DNA from: Anaerobacillus alkaliphilus
Lineage (GTDB): Bacteria > Bacillota > Bacilli > Bacillales > Anaerobacillaceae
Direction: 5' to 3'
Assembly: GCF_004116265.1 (NCBI RefSeq)
Contig: NZ_QOUX01000050.1
Location: forward strand, 1 to 64,000
Length of the DNA stretch: 64,000 bases
This document shows positions 8,064-16,061 of the stretch, in pieces. The stretch's first letter is position 1. Each line of letters begins with the position of its first letter. The translations under genes and the position numbers were made by a program. The notes beneath the pieces were generated by a model. It saw only the letters and a program-made list of their open reading frames with translations, had not been told where the DNA came from and did not search any database.

Positions 8064-8477
8064 ATGAATAACAACTATACTCAAGGTATGCAACAAATTA
8101 ACGAGTGCCGTCAATATGCACAACAACTAATGCAACAAACACAACAAGGTAGCCAACAGTACAAGCAAATGTTACAGTCAGAACAACAAAATGTCCAAAT
8201 CCTTGAACAAATGATCCAACGCGAACGTCAAGCTGCACAATATATCCAACAATCACTTCAAGGACATGAGCAAGCCATGCGCCAATGTCAACAAATTATC
8301 CAAACTTGTAACCAGTTAGAACAAGAGTTAAGAGGTCAAGGAAGCATGATGATGGGCTACAGCCAAACATCCACTTCTCACCAACCGATGCACCAACAAA
8401 CAAATCAAATGATGAACCAGACTCATATGCAACAACAGCACTCTCCTTATTCTTCAACTAATTATTCTCAACAATAA
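8064..8477 (+). CDS. Gln/Met-rich coiled-coil protein, unknown function
   Basis: 137 residues, about a quarter glutamine. Residues ~5-95 form a long amphipathic helix (QQLMQQTQQGSQQYKQMLQ, EQMIQRERQAAQYIQQSL); the rest is disordered and rich in Gln, Met, Ser and His. There is no signal peptide or membrane segment. Such composition is common among Bacillus spore-coat-associated proteins, but I do not recognise the family and the spore link is only a guess. TGGAGG upstream of the ATG supports the start. Confidence 0.7.
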   Translation: MNNNYTQGMQQINECRQYAQQLMQQTQQGSQQYKQMLQSEQQNVQILEQMIQRERQAAQYIQQSLQGHEQAMRQCQQIIQTCNQLEQELRGQGSMMMGYSQTSTSHQPMHQQTNQMMNQTHMQQQHSPYSSTNYSQQ

Positions 8478-8502
8478 TTGTTAAGTCCTGGATAAAGTAA
8501 AG

Positions 8503-8537
8503 AAGCTAGGCACTCATTTACTGAGCACCTAGCTTTT
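8503..8537. terminator. Bidirectional terminator between convergent genes
   Basis: AAGCTAGG and CCTAGCTT arms with a 15-base AT-rich loop, then TTTTTCC on the plus strand. The TAG stop of the minus-strand glycosylase gene lies inside the stem. Confidence 0.7.
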
Positions 8538-9128
8538 TCCTTTTCTAGACAGATAAGGATTACCTGTCATCCAAAATCTCCAAGGATAATCTTTAGCTTC
8601 ACCACTATTGTCAATTCCAACTCTCGTACCTTTTGAAATATCTGTTATTACGTTCCCTTCAGCAATATACAAAGGTAAATCTGTTAAAGAGTGTCCGTAA
8701 TCTTCCATGGTAATGCCTAGTGCTTTTGTTAGTTTTCCTGGTCCGTTGGTTAGATCAAGGTCCCTCTTCACGTTATTTCTTCGTTGGTACATTAGTTCGA
8801 GACCATCCTTAGGCTCAACCGCCCGAATTAGTACTGCCTCTGGTTGGTCTATTGGGCCACTAACAACATTGACAAGACAATGGGTATGCATAACATAAGT
8901 ATAGGTAATGCCAGCTGGTCCAAACATGACTTCCGTCCTCTTTGTTCTCCTGTTTCCATAACTATGTGCTGCTCGGTCCTCAGGTCCAATATACGCTTCC
9001 GTTTCAACAATCCACCCGGATGTTAGTCCATCTTCCGTCTCTTTTACTAGCAGTTTTCCTAAGAGAGCTTGTGCTAACTCAAGTGTAGGTAGCTGAAAGA
9101 AACTTTTTAATATCGGATTATATTTCAT
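8529..9128 (-). CDS. DNA-3-methyladenine glycosylase (AAG/MPG family)
   Basis: 199 residues, full length for the bacterial AAG family that excises alkylated purines to begin base-excision repair. Family marks are ALLGKLLVKETEDGLTSGWI, VETEAYIGPEDRAAHSYGNR (containing the catalytic Glu and conserved Tyr), RTEVMFGPAGITYTYVMHT, LTNGPGKLTKALGI and a C-terminal PWRFW. GGGGTGG 4 bases upstream supports the ATG. A single gene, with a MITE-like repeat copy directly behind its promoter side. Confidence 0.93.
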   Translation of the reverse strand: MKYNPILKSFFQLPTLELAQALLGKLLVKETEDGLTSGWIVETEAYIGPEDRAAHSYGNRRTKRTEVMFGPAGITYTYVMHTHCLVNVVSGPIDQPEAVLIRAVEPKDGLELMYQRRNNVKRDLDLTNGPGKLTKALGITMEDYGHSLTDLPLYIAEGNVITDISKGTRVGIDNSGEAKDYPWRFWMTGNPYLSRKGKS

Positions 9129-9159
9129 TGTCCACCCCAGAAAATATTTACTGTTTACT

Positions 9160-9338
9160 AAAGGCTCTTTTCGTAAACATTGTGGCTTTTTTACCCTAAA
9201 ATAATCGGATAAATACCCTAGATGAAGATATCAGCCAATAAGCAATACTTACTAACTTAGTTGTGAATTCTTAGTATTTTGTGTAAAAATCCGGCTTTTG
9301 GGATTTTTACGAAAGCAACACTTTGCGAAAACAGCCTT
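9160..9338. repeat. MITE-like repeat, full copy B
   Basis: About 179 bases, same orientation as copy A. Left end AAAGGCTCTTTTCGTAAAC; right end on the other strand AAGGCTGTTTTCGCAAAG, an imperfect terminal inverted repeat of about 22 bases. It contains the same internal hairpin as copy A. The following 120 bases, to 9461, hold no supported gene. Confidence 0.8.
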
Positions 9339-9461
9339 ACTAAAAGTATCCCTTTTTCTTCAACGTATCATAATTGAACAGGAGAATTTTCTTTGCATTT
9401 TTTTGTTGATAGGGCTACCAAGTGTCATGTTCGCTTTATCAGTATTAGATAATGACTCTTC

Positions 9462-10802
9462 TTATCCGTCTATTTCATGACTAGATCTTCTTGAAACGTA
9501 ATAATACACAGCTCCTGTAACAACGAATGTAACAAAACCAGGAGATAGTGACTCAGGGAGTAGTAAATAACAGATCATCCCTACGACAATACAACCAAAA
9601 CCTCGCTTATTATAGTGATAACTTTCATGAGCAAGATGTTCAAAATCTCTTTCTTTTAGTGTAAGATTTTTAACAAACAGAAAATCACATACGATAACTG
9701 CCGATAAAGGAATGATAAATGTTCCTAAATAACTTATAAAAACCTTAGCATCATTAACTAAAGCCGGAAATGCACTTAATGTAATGGCAACTAAACCAAA
9801 AACAATCGCACTTCTAATTCTCCCTAACCTTGGAATGCTATTCAACAAACTGTACCCACCAGTGTACGCATTCGATAAATTAATAGAGATCATTGAAAAA
9901 ATAGCTGCTACAAATATGATCGTTATGAAAACGGGAGAATTCGTCATCTGGGTTGAAACGACATAAGGATTCCAACTTCCTGCTAAAGTTGCCGTATACG
10001 CCCCAAGTACAGCGGTCATAGAAAACCCAATTACGTTGCCAAGATAAAGACCCCAATAAGCTTGTTTTGGTGTTTTTCCATAACGGGCCATATCGGACGC
10101 TGAACTGACACCAGAGACATATTGCACGAAAGCTAAGCTCGCAAAGAAAACAAACGAACCAACCGAATTAATTCCATCCTTTCGGAAAACATCTTGAAAC
10201 GTCATACCAACTTGCTCAGTTGTGACAAAGATATAAAGCATCACAACTCCCCCTAAAAACAAGACAGGTAGAAAGTATTTCGTTATTTTCTTTACAGCCT
10301 CAAAACCTATTAAAGCCAGGATAGCCATAATCGTTGCCATACATAACGCTAAAGGTATAAACGAGACGTGATAACCAACAAAGCGTTCAATTAATTCTTT
10401 TAGAAGATACGTTCCACCTATTGTTTGTACACTAAACCAATACAAAGAAGTTAAAGTTCGAACGGGAGAGGCGACATAACGAGCTCCTCTAATCCCCATA
10501 ATTGACCTAATTGCATACTGCGCCGGAATTCCGTATTTTGCCCCTGGTAAAGCTAAAAAGGAAACAAAGAAAAACGCCATTGCAGCCCCAGTTACAGTTG
10601 CTAACACTGCGTAAAAAAATGAAAGTCCGCCCTCCAATACAGCAAGGGCTGGAACTAGAAAGTTGCCCGCATTCACAGATACTGCCATCTGGATCATGGC
10701 ATACTCCATTCCAGATGTCGTCCTCAGTTGGCTTGGGACAGCTTCCAAACCGAAACGTTCAATAACGTTCTTTTTTTCTTTAATTTTAAGTGCTTCTCCC
10801 AT
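9462..10802 (-). CDS. NCS1 family nucleobase:cation symporter
   Basis: 446 residues with about 12 membrane helices. Typical NCS1 features are an N-terminal FGLEAVPSQLRTTSGMEYAM, the TM1 run NAGNFLVPALAVLEGGLSF, the TM3 segment IRSIMGIRGARY, and SDMARYGKTPKQAYWG in the middle. The family imports cytosine, purines, hydantoins, thiamin or related rings with H+ or Na+; the exact substrate cannot be read. GGGGG before ATG supports the start. It follows the HAD gene by only 2 bases, so the two are co-transcribed with the nucleotidyltransferase gene. Confidence 0.88.
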   Translation of the reverse strand: MGEALKIKEKKNVIERFGLEAVPSQLRTTSGMEYAMIQMAVSVNAGNFLVPALAVLEGGLSFFYAVLATVTGAAMAFFFVSFLALPGAKYGIPAQYAIRSIMGIRGARYVASPVRTLTSLYWFSVQTIGGTYLLKELIERFVGYHVSFIPLALCMATIMAILALIGFEAVKKITKYFLPVLFLGGVVMLYIFVTTEQVGMTFQDVFRKDGINSVGSFVFFASLAFVQYVSGVSSASDMARYGKTPKQAYWGLYLGNVIGFSMTAVLGAYTATLAGSWNPYVVSTQMTNSPVFITIIFVAAIFSMISINLSNAYTGGYSLLNSIPRLGRIRSAIVFGLVAITLSAFPALVNDAKVFISYLGTFIIPLSAVIVCDFLFVKNLTLKERDFEHLAHESYHYNKRGFGCIVVGMICYLLLPESLSPGFVTFVVTGAVYYYVSRRSSHEIDG

Positions 10803-10804
10803 AC

Positions 10805-11434
10805 TTATCCCCCAATTGATTGAGCAATAGAAAGTAAATCCATAGGCTGGTGGGCAGTATAATCTGGCTTCTCGATTTCCGTTACCTCAATCGAGTCAAA
10901 GCCCCAGCTGACCCAAGCGATTTTAATACCTGCTCTTTTACACGCCAAAATATCACGTAGTTCATCTCCAACATATAGAACCTCTGAAGCTTTTAAACTG
11001 TGCTTCTTTAAGAACTGTTTAATTACTTTGTCTTTTCCAAAGATGGAGGCTACTAATATATCATCTATATTCTCAATTTCATTATTCTGAAGTGCTTGTG
11101 TAATATTCTCTTCTGTATTTGACGAAATAACGGCCAGATTAAAGTCTTCTTCAAGTTTCTCCAATAAATCTCTAATGCCAGGGAACAAAGAAAGTTGCTC
11201 TGTACCTTTTTTATACATGAGCAAAAAATCAATCAAGGCAAAAGGAATTTTATATAATGGGAAACCTATTGCCTTACACCGCTCAGCGATTGGAAACTTA
11301 CGCAAGTGTTCAATTTGCTCTTGACTAAGCCTATTAAACTGGTACTTTTCTGCTAATTGATTGATAACTTGGATAGAAAAATCTTTTGAATCAACCAAGG
11401 TTCCATCAAAATCAAAAATAATATATTTTAACAT
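10805..11434 (-). CDS. HAD superfamily phosphatase (PGP-like)
   Basis: 209 residues. Motif I is DFDGTLVD near the N terminus (IIFDFDGTLVDSK, nucleophile Asp9), motif II is LAVISSN, and motif IV is LYVGDELRDILACKRAGI. The helical cap between motifs I and II puts it in the PGP/beta-phosphoglucomutase-like subclass, acting on small phosphate esters. The GGGGTGG ribosome site lies 10 bases before the ATG. It is the middle gene of a three-gene operon, 2 bases before the NCS1 transporter, so a role in metabolism of the imported compound is possible. Confidence 0.88.
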   Translation of the reverse strand: MLKYIIFDFDGTLVDSKDFSIQVINQLAEKYQFNRLSQEQIEHLRKFPIAERCKAIGFPLYKIPFALIDFLLMYKKGTEQLSLFPGIRDLLEKLEEDFNLAVISSNTEENITQALQNNEIENIDDILVASIFGKDKVIKQFLKKHSLKASEVLYVGDELRDILACKRAGIKIAWVSWGFDSIEVTEIEKPDYTAHQPMDLLSIAQSIGG

Positions 11435-11453
11435 CCTGGGTTCTCCACCCCTT

Positions 11454-12218
11454 TTACAATTTTATCTGCCATATATGCTCTAAGGAATACAAAAAGATGT
11501 CATTTACATTCAAATCTTCTTTTTGATCTTCCACTTCTTTAATTACATGCTCTAAATGAATAAACTCCTTCTCTATGTATGTATTTAACATAGCAAAGTT
11601 TGGTGTTACCAACCGCCCTTTTTTCAAGTGTAACAACGCTGCTACTTCTGATTTAATTCCTTGCTCACATACATCTAACAAATGTTCAAACTCCACCGAA
11701 GGAATAGTTTGTTTTCTTTCTAACCAGCGACAATAAAGGAGGGGACGGAGGACATTTAGATACAATTTGACTGATGGTTCATCATCCTTGAGTGCGGCTT
11801 TATAGTTACCCTTGGCCATATGTAAGTAATGAAAAAAGCAAGTTCGCACTGAAAAGATGTAAGGAACAACCTCTTTAATTTTATTAGTTATCGTCTCGTT
11901 TTCAAGATAGATAATGGATGATTGCAACCATTCTAACAAAGTCGGGTTCGATTTTGTTAACAGAAATAAAGCCTTTTGTAGATCCCAACCAACAAGATCA
12001 AGTTGATTATTAACTGGTAAGGAAATCACATCATCTTTTTTCTTATCAATTGATAAATACCATTGAATTGGCCGAATGTAAAGAAAACGGACATCATAAT
12101 CACTAGTTGGTGTGGCAAGCCCTGTAGACCTACTACCTGCTTCACAGGCAAATATTATTTTTACAGAATACTCTTCTTCTATTGTTTGAAGCTGTTTAAG
12201 AATACATTCTTTCATCAT
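11454..12218 (-). CDS. Nucleotidyltransferase-fold protein (YcgL-like)
   Basis: 254 residues. The N terminus has the nucleotidyltransferase motif GSRSTGLATPTSDYDVRFLY (Gly-Ser plus Asp-x-Asp), and the remainder is helical, as in the uncharacterised COG3541/YcgL-type family. The biochemical substrate is unknown. GGGGTG before two adjacent ATGs supports this start. It is the first gene of the operon with the HAD phosphatase and NCS1 transporter. Confidence 0.82.
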   Translation of the reverse strand: MMKECILKQLQTIEEEYSVKIIFACEAGSRSTGLATPTSDYDVRFLYIRPIQWYLSIDKKKDDVISLPVNNQLDLVGWDLQKALFLLTKSNPTLLEWLQSSIIYLENETITNKIKEVVPYIFSVRTCFFHYLHMAKGNYKAALKDDEPSVKLYLNVLRPLLYCRWLERKQTIPSVEFEHLLDVCEQGIKSEVAALLHLKKGRLVTPNFAMLNTYIEKEFIHLEHVIKEVEDQKEDLNVNDIFLYSLEHIWQIKL

Positions 12219-12229
12219 ATATTCACCCC

Positions 12230-12258
12230 AAAAAAAGACAGTGCTATTACACTGTCTT
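12230..12258 (-). terminator. Terminator of the ybxH-csgA-like pair
   Basis: AAGACAGTG and CACTGTCTT form a 9-bp perfect stem with a 6-base loop. On the minus strand a run of T follows. Confidence 0.85.
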
Positions 12259-12270
12259 CATTATAATCGT

Positions 12271-12522
12271 TTAAAATAATAATTCATATACTTCGCTTAA
12301 TTCATGTGCCCGTTTTTGATCTTGCTCTTTTTTCGCATAACTGATCTCGTTTTTTAATACCAAATCTAAAACTGCCATTTCTGCCTCATTTAAGTCGTTT
12401 ACGAATTCACCTTCATTTTGATAATGACCTTCCTTTAATTTTGTGTAAATCCGCTGACAGCTTGGGTATTTCTCTGTATAGTTTGATAACGATTCACGTA
12501 AATAGCCTAGTGTAGCATCCAT
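12271..12522 (-). CDS. csgA: Sporulation protein, CsgA-like
   Basis: 83 residues starting MDATLGYLRESLSNYTEKYP and ending KRAHELSEVYELLF, acidic and helical. This matches my memory of Bacillus subtilis CsgA, a forespore (sigma-G) protein of ~82 residues whose gene pairs with ybxH; the same pairing occurs here. Function is unknown beyond being spore-associated. The two genes are 12 bases apart and share the upstream sigma-G-like promoter and the downstream terminator. Homology assignment from memory needs a database comparison. Confidence 0.68.
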   Translation of the reverse strand: MDATLGYLRESLSNYTEKYPSCQRIYTKLKEGHYQNEGEFVNDLNEAEMAVLDLVLKNEISYAKKEQDQKRAHELSEVYELLF

Positions 12523-12534
12523 TTGTAAAACCCC

Positions 12535-12726
12535 CTAAATATTATGTTCCTCACAGTATGTATCAACGAGTTCTTCGATTTTATTTAATTCAGGGAACTC
12601 TCCATGAAACTCAAACTTAATCTCCTCAACGAACTTGCCATTTTTGGAGACATGTATAGCCCCTTTTTGATTAATGACACTGAATTCAGGCTCAAATCGG
12701 TAGCCATTCCGATCAATTGCTCCCAT
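12535..12726 (-). CDS. Small sporulation-linked protein, YbxH/DUF5370-like
   Basis: 63 residues (MGAIDRNGYRFEPEFSVINQ ... LVDTYCEEHNI), no signal or membrane segment. Size, N terminus and neighbour fit the YbxH family of Bacillus, encoded together with CsgA in the forespore. Function unknown. The gene lies 34 bases downstream of a good sigma-G-type promoter, with AAAGGGG before the ATG. Confidence 0.65.
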   Translation of the reverse strand: MGAIDRNGYRFEPEFSVINQKGAIHVSKNGKFVEEIKFEFHGEFPELNKIEELVDTYCEEHNI

Positions 12727-12760
12727 AAAAACAACCCCTTTACTTATAGAGAACCATTTA

Positions 12761-12791
12761 TATTATGACCCATCGTTAGGAATTTTATTGA
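12761..12791 (-). promoter_or_regulatory. Sigma-G/F-type forespore promoter
   Basis: On the minus strand TCAATA, an 18-base spacer and CATAATA match the sigma-G consensus (TGMATA, CATAMTA) with one mismatch in the -35. It fits the sporulation identity of the two genes behind it. Confidence 0.55.
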
Positions 12792-12851
12792 AATATTTAT
12801 ATTAAAAATAATGCATATTACAAATGTAATGAATTTTAAGGGGGATTATCG

Positions 12852-13166
12852 ATGGAATATTTTCAACGAGAAACAATCATTAATGAAATGAACGATTCTT
12901 TACAAGGTATGCTAGCTAAGTACGGCCTTGATGATGTCGGGATCTTTGAAGAAGAAGGAGAAGGCAAGACGTATTATTTAGGTTATACAGTCCGTAAGAA
13001 TGGCGTGGTTTACATGATTCACCAAGCTTTTACGAAAAATGAGGAAGGCCAGTTAGCACCTGCAGAATCAAGCTGGGTTATTGAAAGCGAGGCTGGCGAT
13101 ACGAGAGGCTATCAAAATCTTGACGAGGTTTTTAATTACCTTGAAGAGGATCGTATTAAACATTAA
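12852..13166 (+). CDS. Small acidic cytosolic protein, DUF5634-like
   Basis: 104 residues (MEYFQRETIINEMNDSLQGM ... DLDEVFNYLEEDRIKH-like end), acidic, no membrane segment. The middle GEGKTYYLGYTVRKNGVVYM reads as a beta hairpin. It looks like a small protein family restricted to Bacillaceae (possibly DUF5634, from memory); function unknown. AAGGGGG 7 bases upstream of the ATG supports the start. Followed by its own terminator. Confidence 0.75.
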   Translation: MEYFQRETIINEMNDSLQGMLAKYGLDDVGIFEEEGEGKTYYLGYTVRKNGVVYMIHQAFTKNEEGQLAPAESSWVIESEAGDTRGYQNLDEVFNYLEEDRIKH

Positions 13167-13174
13167 TTAGAAAA

Positions 13175-13207
13175 AGGCTGCCTTAAGGGCAGCCTCTAAT
13201 TATTTTT
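13175..13207 (+). terminator. Terminator after the DUF5634-like gene
   Basis: AGGCTGCC and GGCAGCCT, perfect 8-bp stem with a 5-base loop, then a T-rich tail. Confidence 0.8.
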
Positions 13208-13209
13208 AA

Positions 13210-13293
13210 TTAATAACCGTAACCAACGTAAGAAGCACCGATGATCACTAGTAAAATAAACAATACAACGATTAACGCAAAACCTGCACCCAT
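13210..13293 (-). CDS. YjcZ-family sporulation peptide (27 residues)
   Basis: A 27-residue peptide, MGAGFALIVVLFILLVIIGA followed by SYVGYGY. It has one membrane helix and the Gly/Tyr tail typical of the YjcZ/SscA family, small hydrophobic proteins made in sporulating Bacillus and needed in some species for coat assembly. AAAGGAG 9 bases before the ATG is a strong ribosome site. The Gly- and His-rich coat-like gene is the next one upstream on the same strand. Nothing is evident in the 130 bases between them. Confidence 0.88.
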   Translation of the reverse strand: MGAGFALIVVLFILLVIIGASYVGYGY

Positions 13294-13426
13294 TAATATC
13301 TACTCCTTTAACAATTTTAGTGTGGAACAATTAAATCCACCTACGAAATTACTATATTCATTTCAGTCAAATGTGTATGGGCGAATGTTTAGTTAAGCTA
13401 CTAATCAACAAACGCCTACTAGTTGC

Positions 13427-13771
13427 CTAGTAATACCAGTGTCCATAAGGTGGTCGATGGTGAAACGGCGGTCTACCATAATGATGGAATGGTGGTCTAC
13501 CATGATGATGGAATGGTGGTCTGCCGTAGCCAAAGTGTCCAAATCCAGGACCGTAGCCATAGCCACCATAAGGTACACCAAAGCCAGCTCCATATGGTGC
13601 TCCAAATCCTCCACCAAACGCTCCTCCTAAACCTGCGCCTAATGCTCCTCCTAATAATAATGGCACAGCTGCAGCGCCTAATAGTCTCTCATCATTTGGA
13701 TCGTATTGTACATGTTGATCAGATCTAACGTTATAATACGGGTTTTGTTCTTGTGGATAATAATTATACAT
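13427..13771 (-). CDS. Gly/Tyr/His-rich coat-like protein
   Basis: 114 residues of low complexity. An N-terminal Tyr/Asn/Gln segment is followed by a hydrophobic Gly-rich stretch (LLGAAAVPLLLGGALGAGLG), then GYG-type repeats, then three tandem GRPPFHHH/GRPPFHHY/GRPPFHHR units ending GHWYY. Such Tyr/His/Gly composition is seen in spore coat and crust proteins; metal binding by the His runs is possible. GAAGGAGG 8 bases before the ATG supports the start. Upstream, CATAGTATA matches a sigma-K -10 element, but I see no good -35, so mother-cell control is only suggested. Confidence 0.72.
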   Translation of the reverse strand: MYNYYPQEQNPYYNVRSDQHVQYDPNDERLLGAAAVPLLLGGALGAGLGGAFGGGFGAPYGAGFGVPYGGYGYGPGFGHFGYGRPPFHHHGRPPFHHYGRPPFHHRPPYGHWYY

Positions 13772-13874
13772 AGGATAGCCTCCTTCAATTTTCGTACAAT
13801 TTATACTATGTATTTGTCTATATATGGAGCAAGTACCTAGCGCCTACTTTTGGATTGAGAACCAGAAATATTAA

Positions 13875-13907
13875 AAACTAGATATATACCTAGTTTCCTA
13901 GTATAAT
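13875..13907 (+). promoter_or_regulatory. Promoter with overlapping palindrome
   Basis: A perfect TATAAT (13902-13907) lies 31 bases before the next start codon. The spacer is covered by the palindrome AAACTAG-N8-CTAGTTT (13875-13896), which could be an operator. The -35 (TAGATA) is poor. Confidence 0.4.
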
Positions 13908-13938
13908 TATCTTAGAAAAGCTGAAAGGTAGTGTTCCT

Positions 13939-14139
13939 ATGGACATCTTTACATTCCCTGATAAGGCTTCCGGTGGTTTCGGTTATGCTTATCTTGCCAT
14001 GGCATTTATGTTTATTGTCGCGAAAATAACGTTAACAAAATTAAAAAAAGCTGATCAAAAAGCGAAAGAAGAAGTTGCGCGAATTGAATTGGAAATGAAA
14101 AATCATAACAGCGTAAAAAATAACCCGAATAGCTTTTAA
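13939..14139 (+). CDS. Small single-pass membrane protein, unknown
   Basis: 66 residues. A short polar N terminus (MDIFTFPDKASGGFG) is followed by one membrane helix (YAYLAMAFMFIVAKITLTKL) and a charged helical tail (KKADQKAKEEVARIELEMKN). Probably membrane-bound with a cytoplasmic coiled tail. Family not recognised. GAAAGGTAG upstream of ATG is an acceptable ribosome site and a TATAAT promoter and terminator flank the gene, so it is likely real. Confidence 0.65.
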   Translation: MDIFTFPDKASGGFGYAYLAMAFMFIVAKITLTKLKKADQKAKEEVARIELEMKNHNSVKNNPNSF

Positions 14140-14168
14140 CTATACGAGTCATTGTTAGATTTAGATTT

Positions 14169-14195
14169 AAACGGTCATCATGGCCGTTTTTTTTG
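14169..14195 (+). terminator. Terminator after the small membrane protein gene
   Basis: AAACGGTCA and TGGCCGTTT (one G-U pair) with a 3-base loop, followed by eight T. Confidence 0.85.
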
Positions 14196-14197
14196 TT

Positions 14198-14226
14198 GGC
14201 TGTTTTCGCAAAGTTTGTTGCTTTCG
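14198..14226. repeat. MITE-like repeat, end fragment (copy C)
   Basis: GGCTGTTTTCGCAAAGTTTG followed by TTGCTTTCG is the right end of the repeat at 7589 and 9160, in inverse orientation. The body of the element is absent: the SDR stop codon follows 2 bases later. Confidence 0.65.
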
Positions 14227-14228
14227 TC

Positions 14229-15065
14229 TTATCTCATTTTCTTTAAAATCATTTTTTCAATCATTGACCAGGGCAAAAGTGCCTTACTTAAAATTTGTAA
14301 CCTTACGCCTTTCCCAACCTGATACCGTAGCTTTGGTCTCTTTGTTTGACAAATCTTCAAAATTCTATGTATGACCTCACTAGGATCTGCAGCATCCCTA
14401 GCTGATTGTTTTGCGTACTTATAGACAAAACCGATCCCTTTTTCGTAGTCGTCTTGTCCACTTACCTCCACTCCCTCTAAACTCTTATCCCATATCTCGG
14501 TTTTAAAAGATCCTGCCTCAATTAAGCTTACATAGATCCCAAACGGAAGGACCTCAAGTCTTAACGATTCACTAAAACCGGATAGAGCCCATTTTGATGC
14601 AGCATAAGGTCCCATTGCTGGAAATCCAAATCTTCCACTTATACTACCAATATTAATAATTTTCCCTCTTCTTTTCTCACGCATTAACGGTAAAAATGCT
14701 TTTGTAACTGCTACAACACTAAATAAATTTGTTTCGAGTTGCTTACGCCATTCATCTAGTGATAGGTGTTCAGTCATGCCACCTGCACAGTAGCCAGCAT
14801 TATTAATAAGAATGTCAAGTCGACCAAACTTAGTTTCTATATACTCTTTAACTCTTATTATATGGTCTGTATTGGTCACATCTAACTCTAAAATTTCTAG
14901 ATGTTCTTCAAGTTTTCGTTTCTTTGCTTCAGCTTCCAAAGCCACTCTTTTCCCTAGGTTTCGCATAGTGGCTACCACCAAGTACCCTTTTTGAGCTAAT
15001 TGGAGTGCTGTTAAAAATCCAAAGCCACTGCTTGTACCAGTAATTAAGACAATTTCTTTTTCCAT
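14229..15065 (-). CDS. Short-chain dehydrogenase/reductase (SDR)
   Basis: 278 residues, classical SDR. NAD(P)-binding TGTSSGFG lies at the N terminus, then NNAGY, the catalytic Ser in GSISGRFGF and the YAASK active-site Tyr/Lys (YAASKWALSGFSESLRLEVL). It reduces or oxidises an unknown alcohol/ketone. Three ATG codons follow GAGGAGG directly; the third (15065) has the right distance and is preferred over upstream in-frame starts. Single gene; a repeat fragment abuts its 3' end. Confidence 0.9.
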   Translation of the reverse strand: MEKEIVLITGTSSGFGFLTALQLAQKGYLVVATMRNLGKRVALEAEAKKRKLEEHLEILELDVTNTDHIIRVKEYIETKFGRLDILINNAGYCAGGMTEHLSLDEWRKQLETNLFSVVAVTKAFLPLMREKRRGKIINIGSISGRFGFPAMGPYAASKWALSGFSESLRLEVLPFGIYVSLIEAGSFKTEIWDKSLEGVEVSGQDDYEKGIGFVYKYAKQSARDAADPSEVIHRILKICQTKRPKLRYQVGKGVRLQILSKALLPWSMIEKMILKKMR

Positions 15066-15227
15066 CATCATCCTCCTCGAACCAAAATCCCTTCGGATAT
15101 ATATCAAAACCTTCAAAGAGATCCTTCCTATATTATTGAAGGTTTCTCAATATGTATCGTTTTGTTTATAATCTTACCTTTAATCAATATATACTTACAA
15201 CTTCTCTTCTCCTTATCTACTAAGCTA

Positions 15228-15707
15228 CTAATAGTCTAGTAGTGACTTGGCAAATTCATTGATGGCTTTTTCATCGAGTGTTGACACGTCTTCTGTGTCA
15301 CCTTTCATTTTCTTTATGATTGTTTTTTCGATATAATTCATTTTCCCAAATAAAAATTCCCCACCAAATAACCCATTTGCTTTCGAATGCTCCCGTAAGA
15401 CTTGAGGGTAGGATTGTTCGAATTGAACATTAGCAGACTCTCCTTCACGCATACAGCAAAGGAAGAGCCCTAATCTCTTGGCAAGAAGTTCATTCTCAAA
15501 ACGTTTCATAAAGTTTGTTACTTTACGTTGTATCATACCGGCGTGAATAGAACCACCTATTATTACTTGATCAAATTCTTCTAGGTCTAGGTTTTTTATT
15601 TTCTTAAGATCAATAATAGTAACCTGACCAGTAATTTTTTGTCCTAACATCTTTGCAGCTTTTTCTGTTGTCCCATGGGAAGAAGCGTAAATAATTACTG
15701 TATCCAC
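15228..15707 (-). CDS. Flavodoxin-like protein, HemG/protoporphyrinogen-oxidase type
   Basis: 159 residues. FMN phosphate-binding loop near the N terminus (VIIYASSHGTTEKAA), then DQVIIGGSIHAGMIQRKVTN and LFLCCMREGE, matching menaquinone-dependent protoporphyrinogen dehydrogenase-like flavodoxins. Its redox partner is unknown, and heme synthesis is not proven. The likely start is GTG at 15707, preceded by AAGGGGTG at 6 bases; a longer frame upstream has no ribosome site. Confidence 0.82.
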   Translation of the reverse strand: MDTVIIYASSHGTTEKAAKMLGQKITGQVTIIDLKKIKNLDLEEFDQVIIGGSIHAGMIQRKVTNFMKRFENELLAKRLGLFLCCMREGESANVQFEQSYPQVLREHSKANGLFGGEFLFGKMNYIEKTIIKKMKGDTEDVSTLDEKAINEFAKSLLDY

Positions 15708-15881
15708 AAAAGAACACCCCTTAAATAGTATAGACCTCACCAAAGTAGCTCTAGTTTGGCAAGGTCAGTAGGTAATGTGAGCTATGTATTTTCAGCAAAT
15801 TTACCACCAAAGCATGTAAGTGTCAATAGTATCCAACAGTAGTTCAAAGAGCTGTCATAATTAGAGACAGCCCTCGATATC

Positions 15882-16061
15882 TTAAATTAGTCTTACTCCC
15901 TTTGTAAACTTATCCATTTCTTTTATATTTTCGTTTCGTTCACCACCATCAGATAGTTCCTCTGAGAATTCATGATCTTCATTTGATACAAGTTTAGATG
16001 ATTTGATGTCACCAGGTGTTAGGTTATTATTTGGAGCATCCTCTTGATTTAGTTTGCTCAT
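15882..16061 (-). CDS. Small acidic hydrophilic protein (59 residues), unknown
   Basis: Encodes MSKLNQEDAPNNNLTPGDIK continuing to ...EFSEELSDGG... and KFTKGVRLI. AAAGGGGTG lies 6 bases before the ATG, and an imperfect hairpin (GGCTGTC/GACAGCT, about 15850-15873) follows. Very hydrophilic and probably disordered. The segment EFSEELSDG recalls small Bacillus proteins such as YfhD, but that similarity is too short to assign. Divergent from the pair of small genes at 16159-16435. Confidence 0.55.
   Translation of the reverse strand: MSKLNQEDAPNNNLTPGDIKSSKLVSNEDHEFSEELSDGGERNENIKEMDKFTKGVRLI

Noticed and set aside
9298-9480. Plus-strand 60-codon frame
   Set aside because: It starts inside repeat copy B and runs into the 3' end of the NCS1 transporter gene; no ribosome site.
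13440-13540. Short tandem repeats in DNA
   Set aside because: They encode the GRPPFHH units of the coat-like protein and are in frame; not a separate repeat locus.
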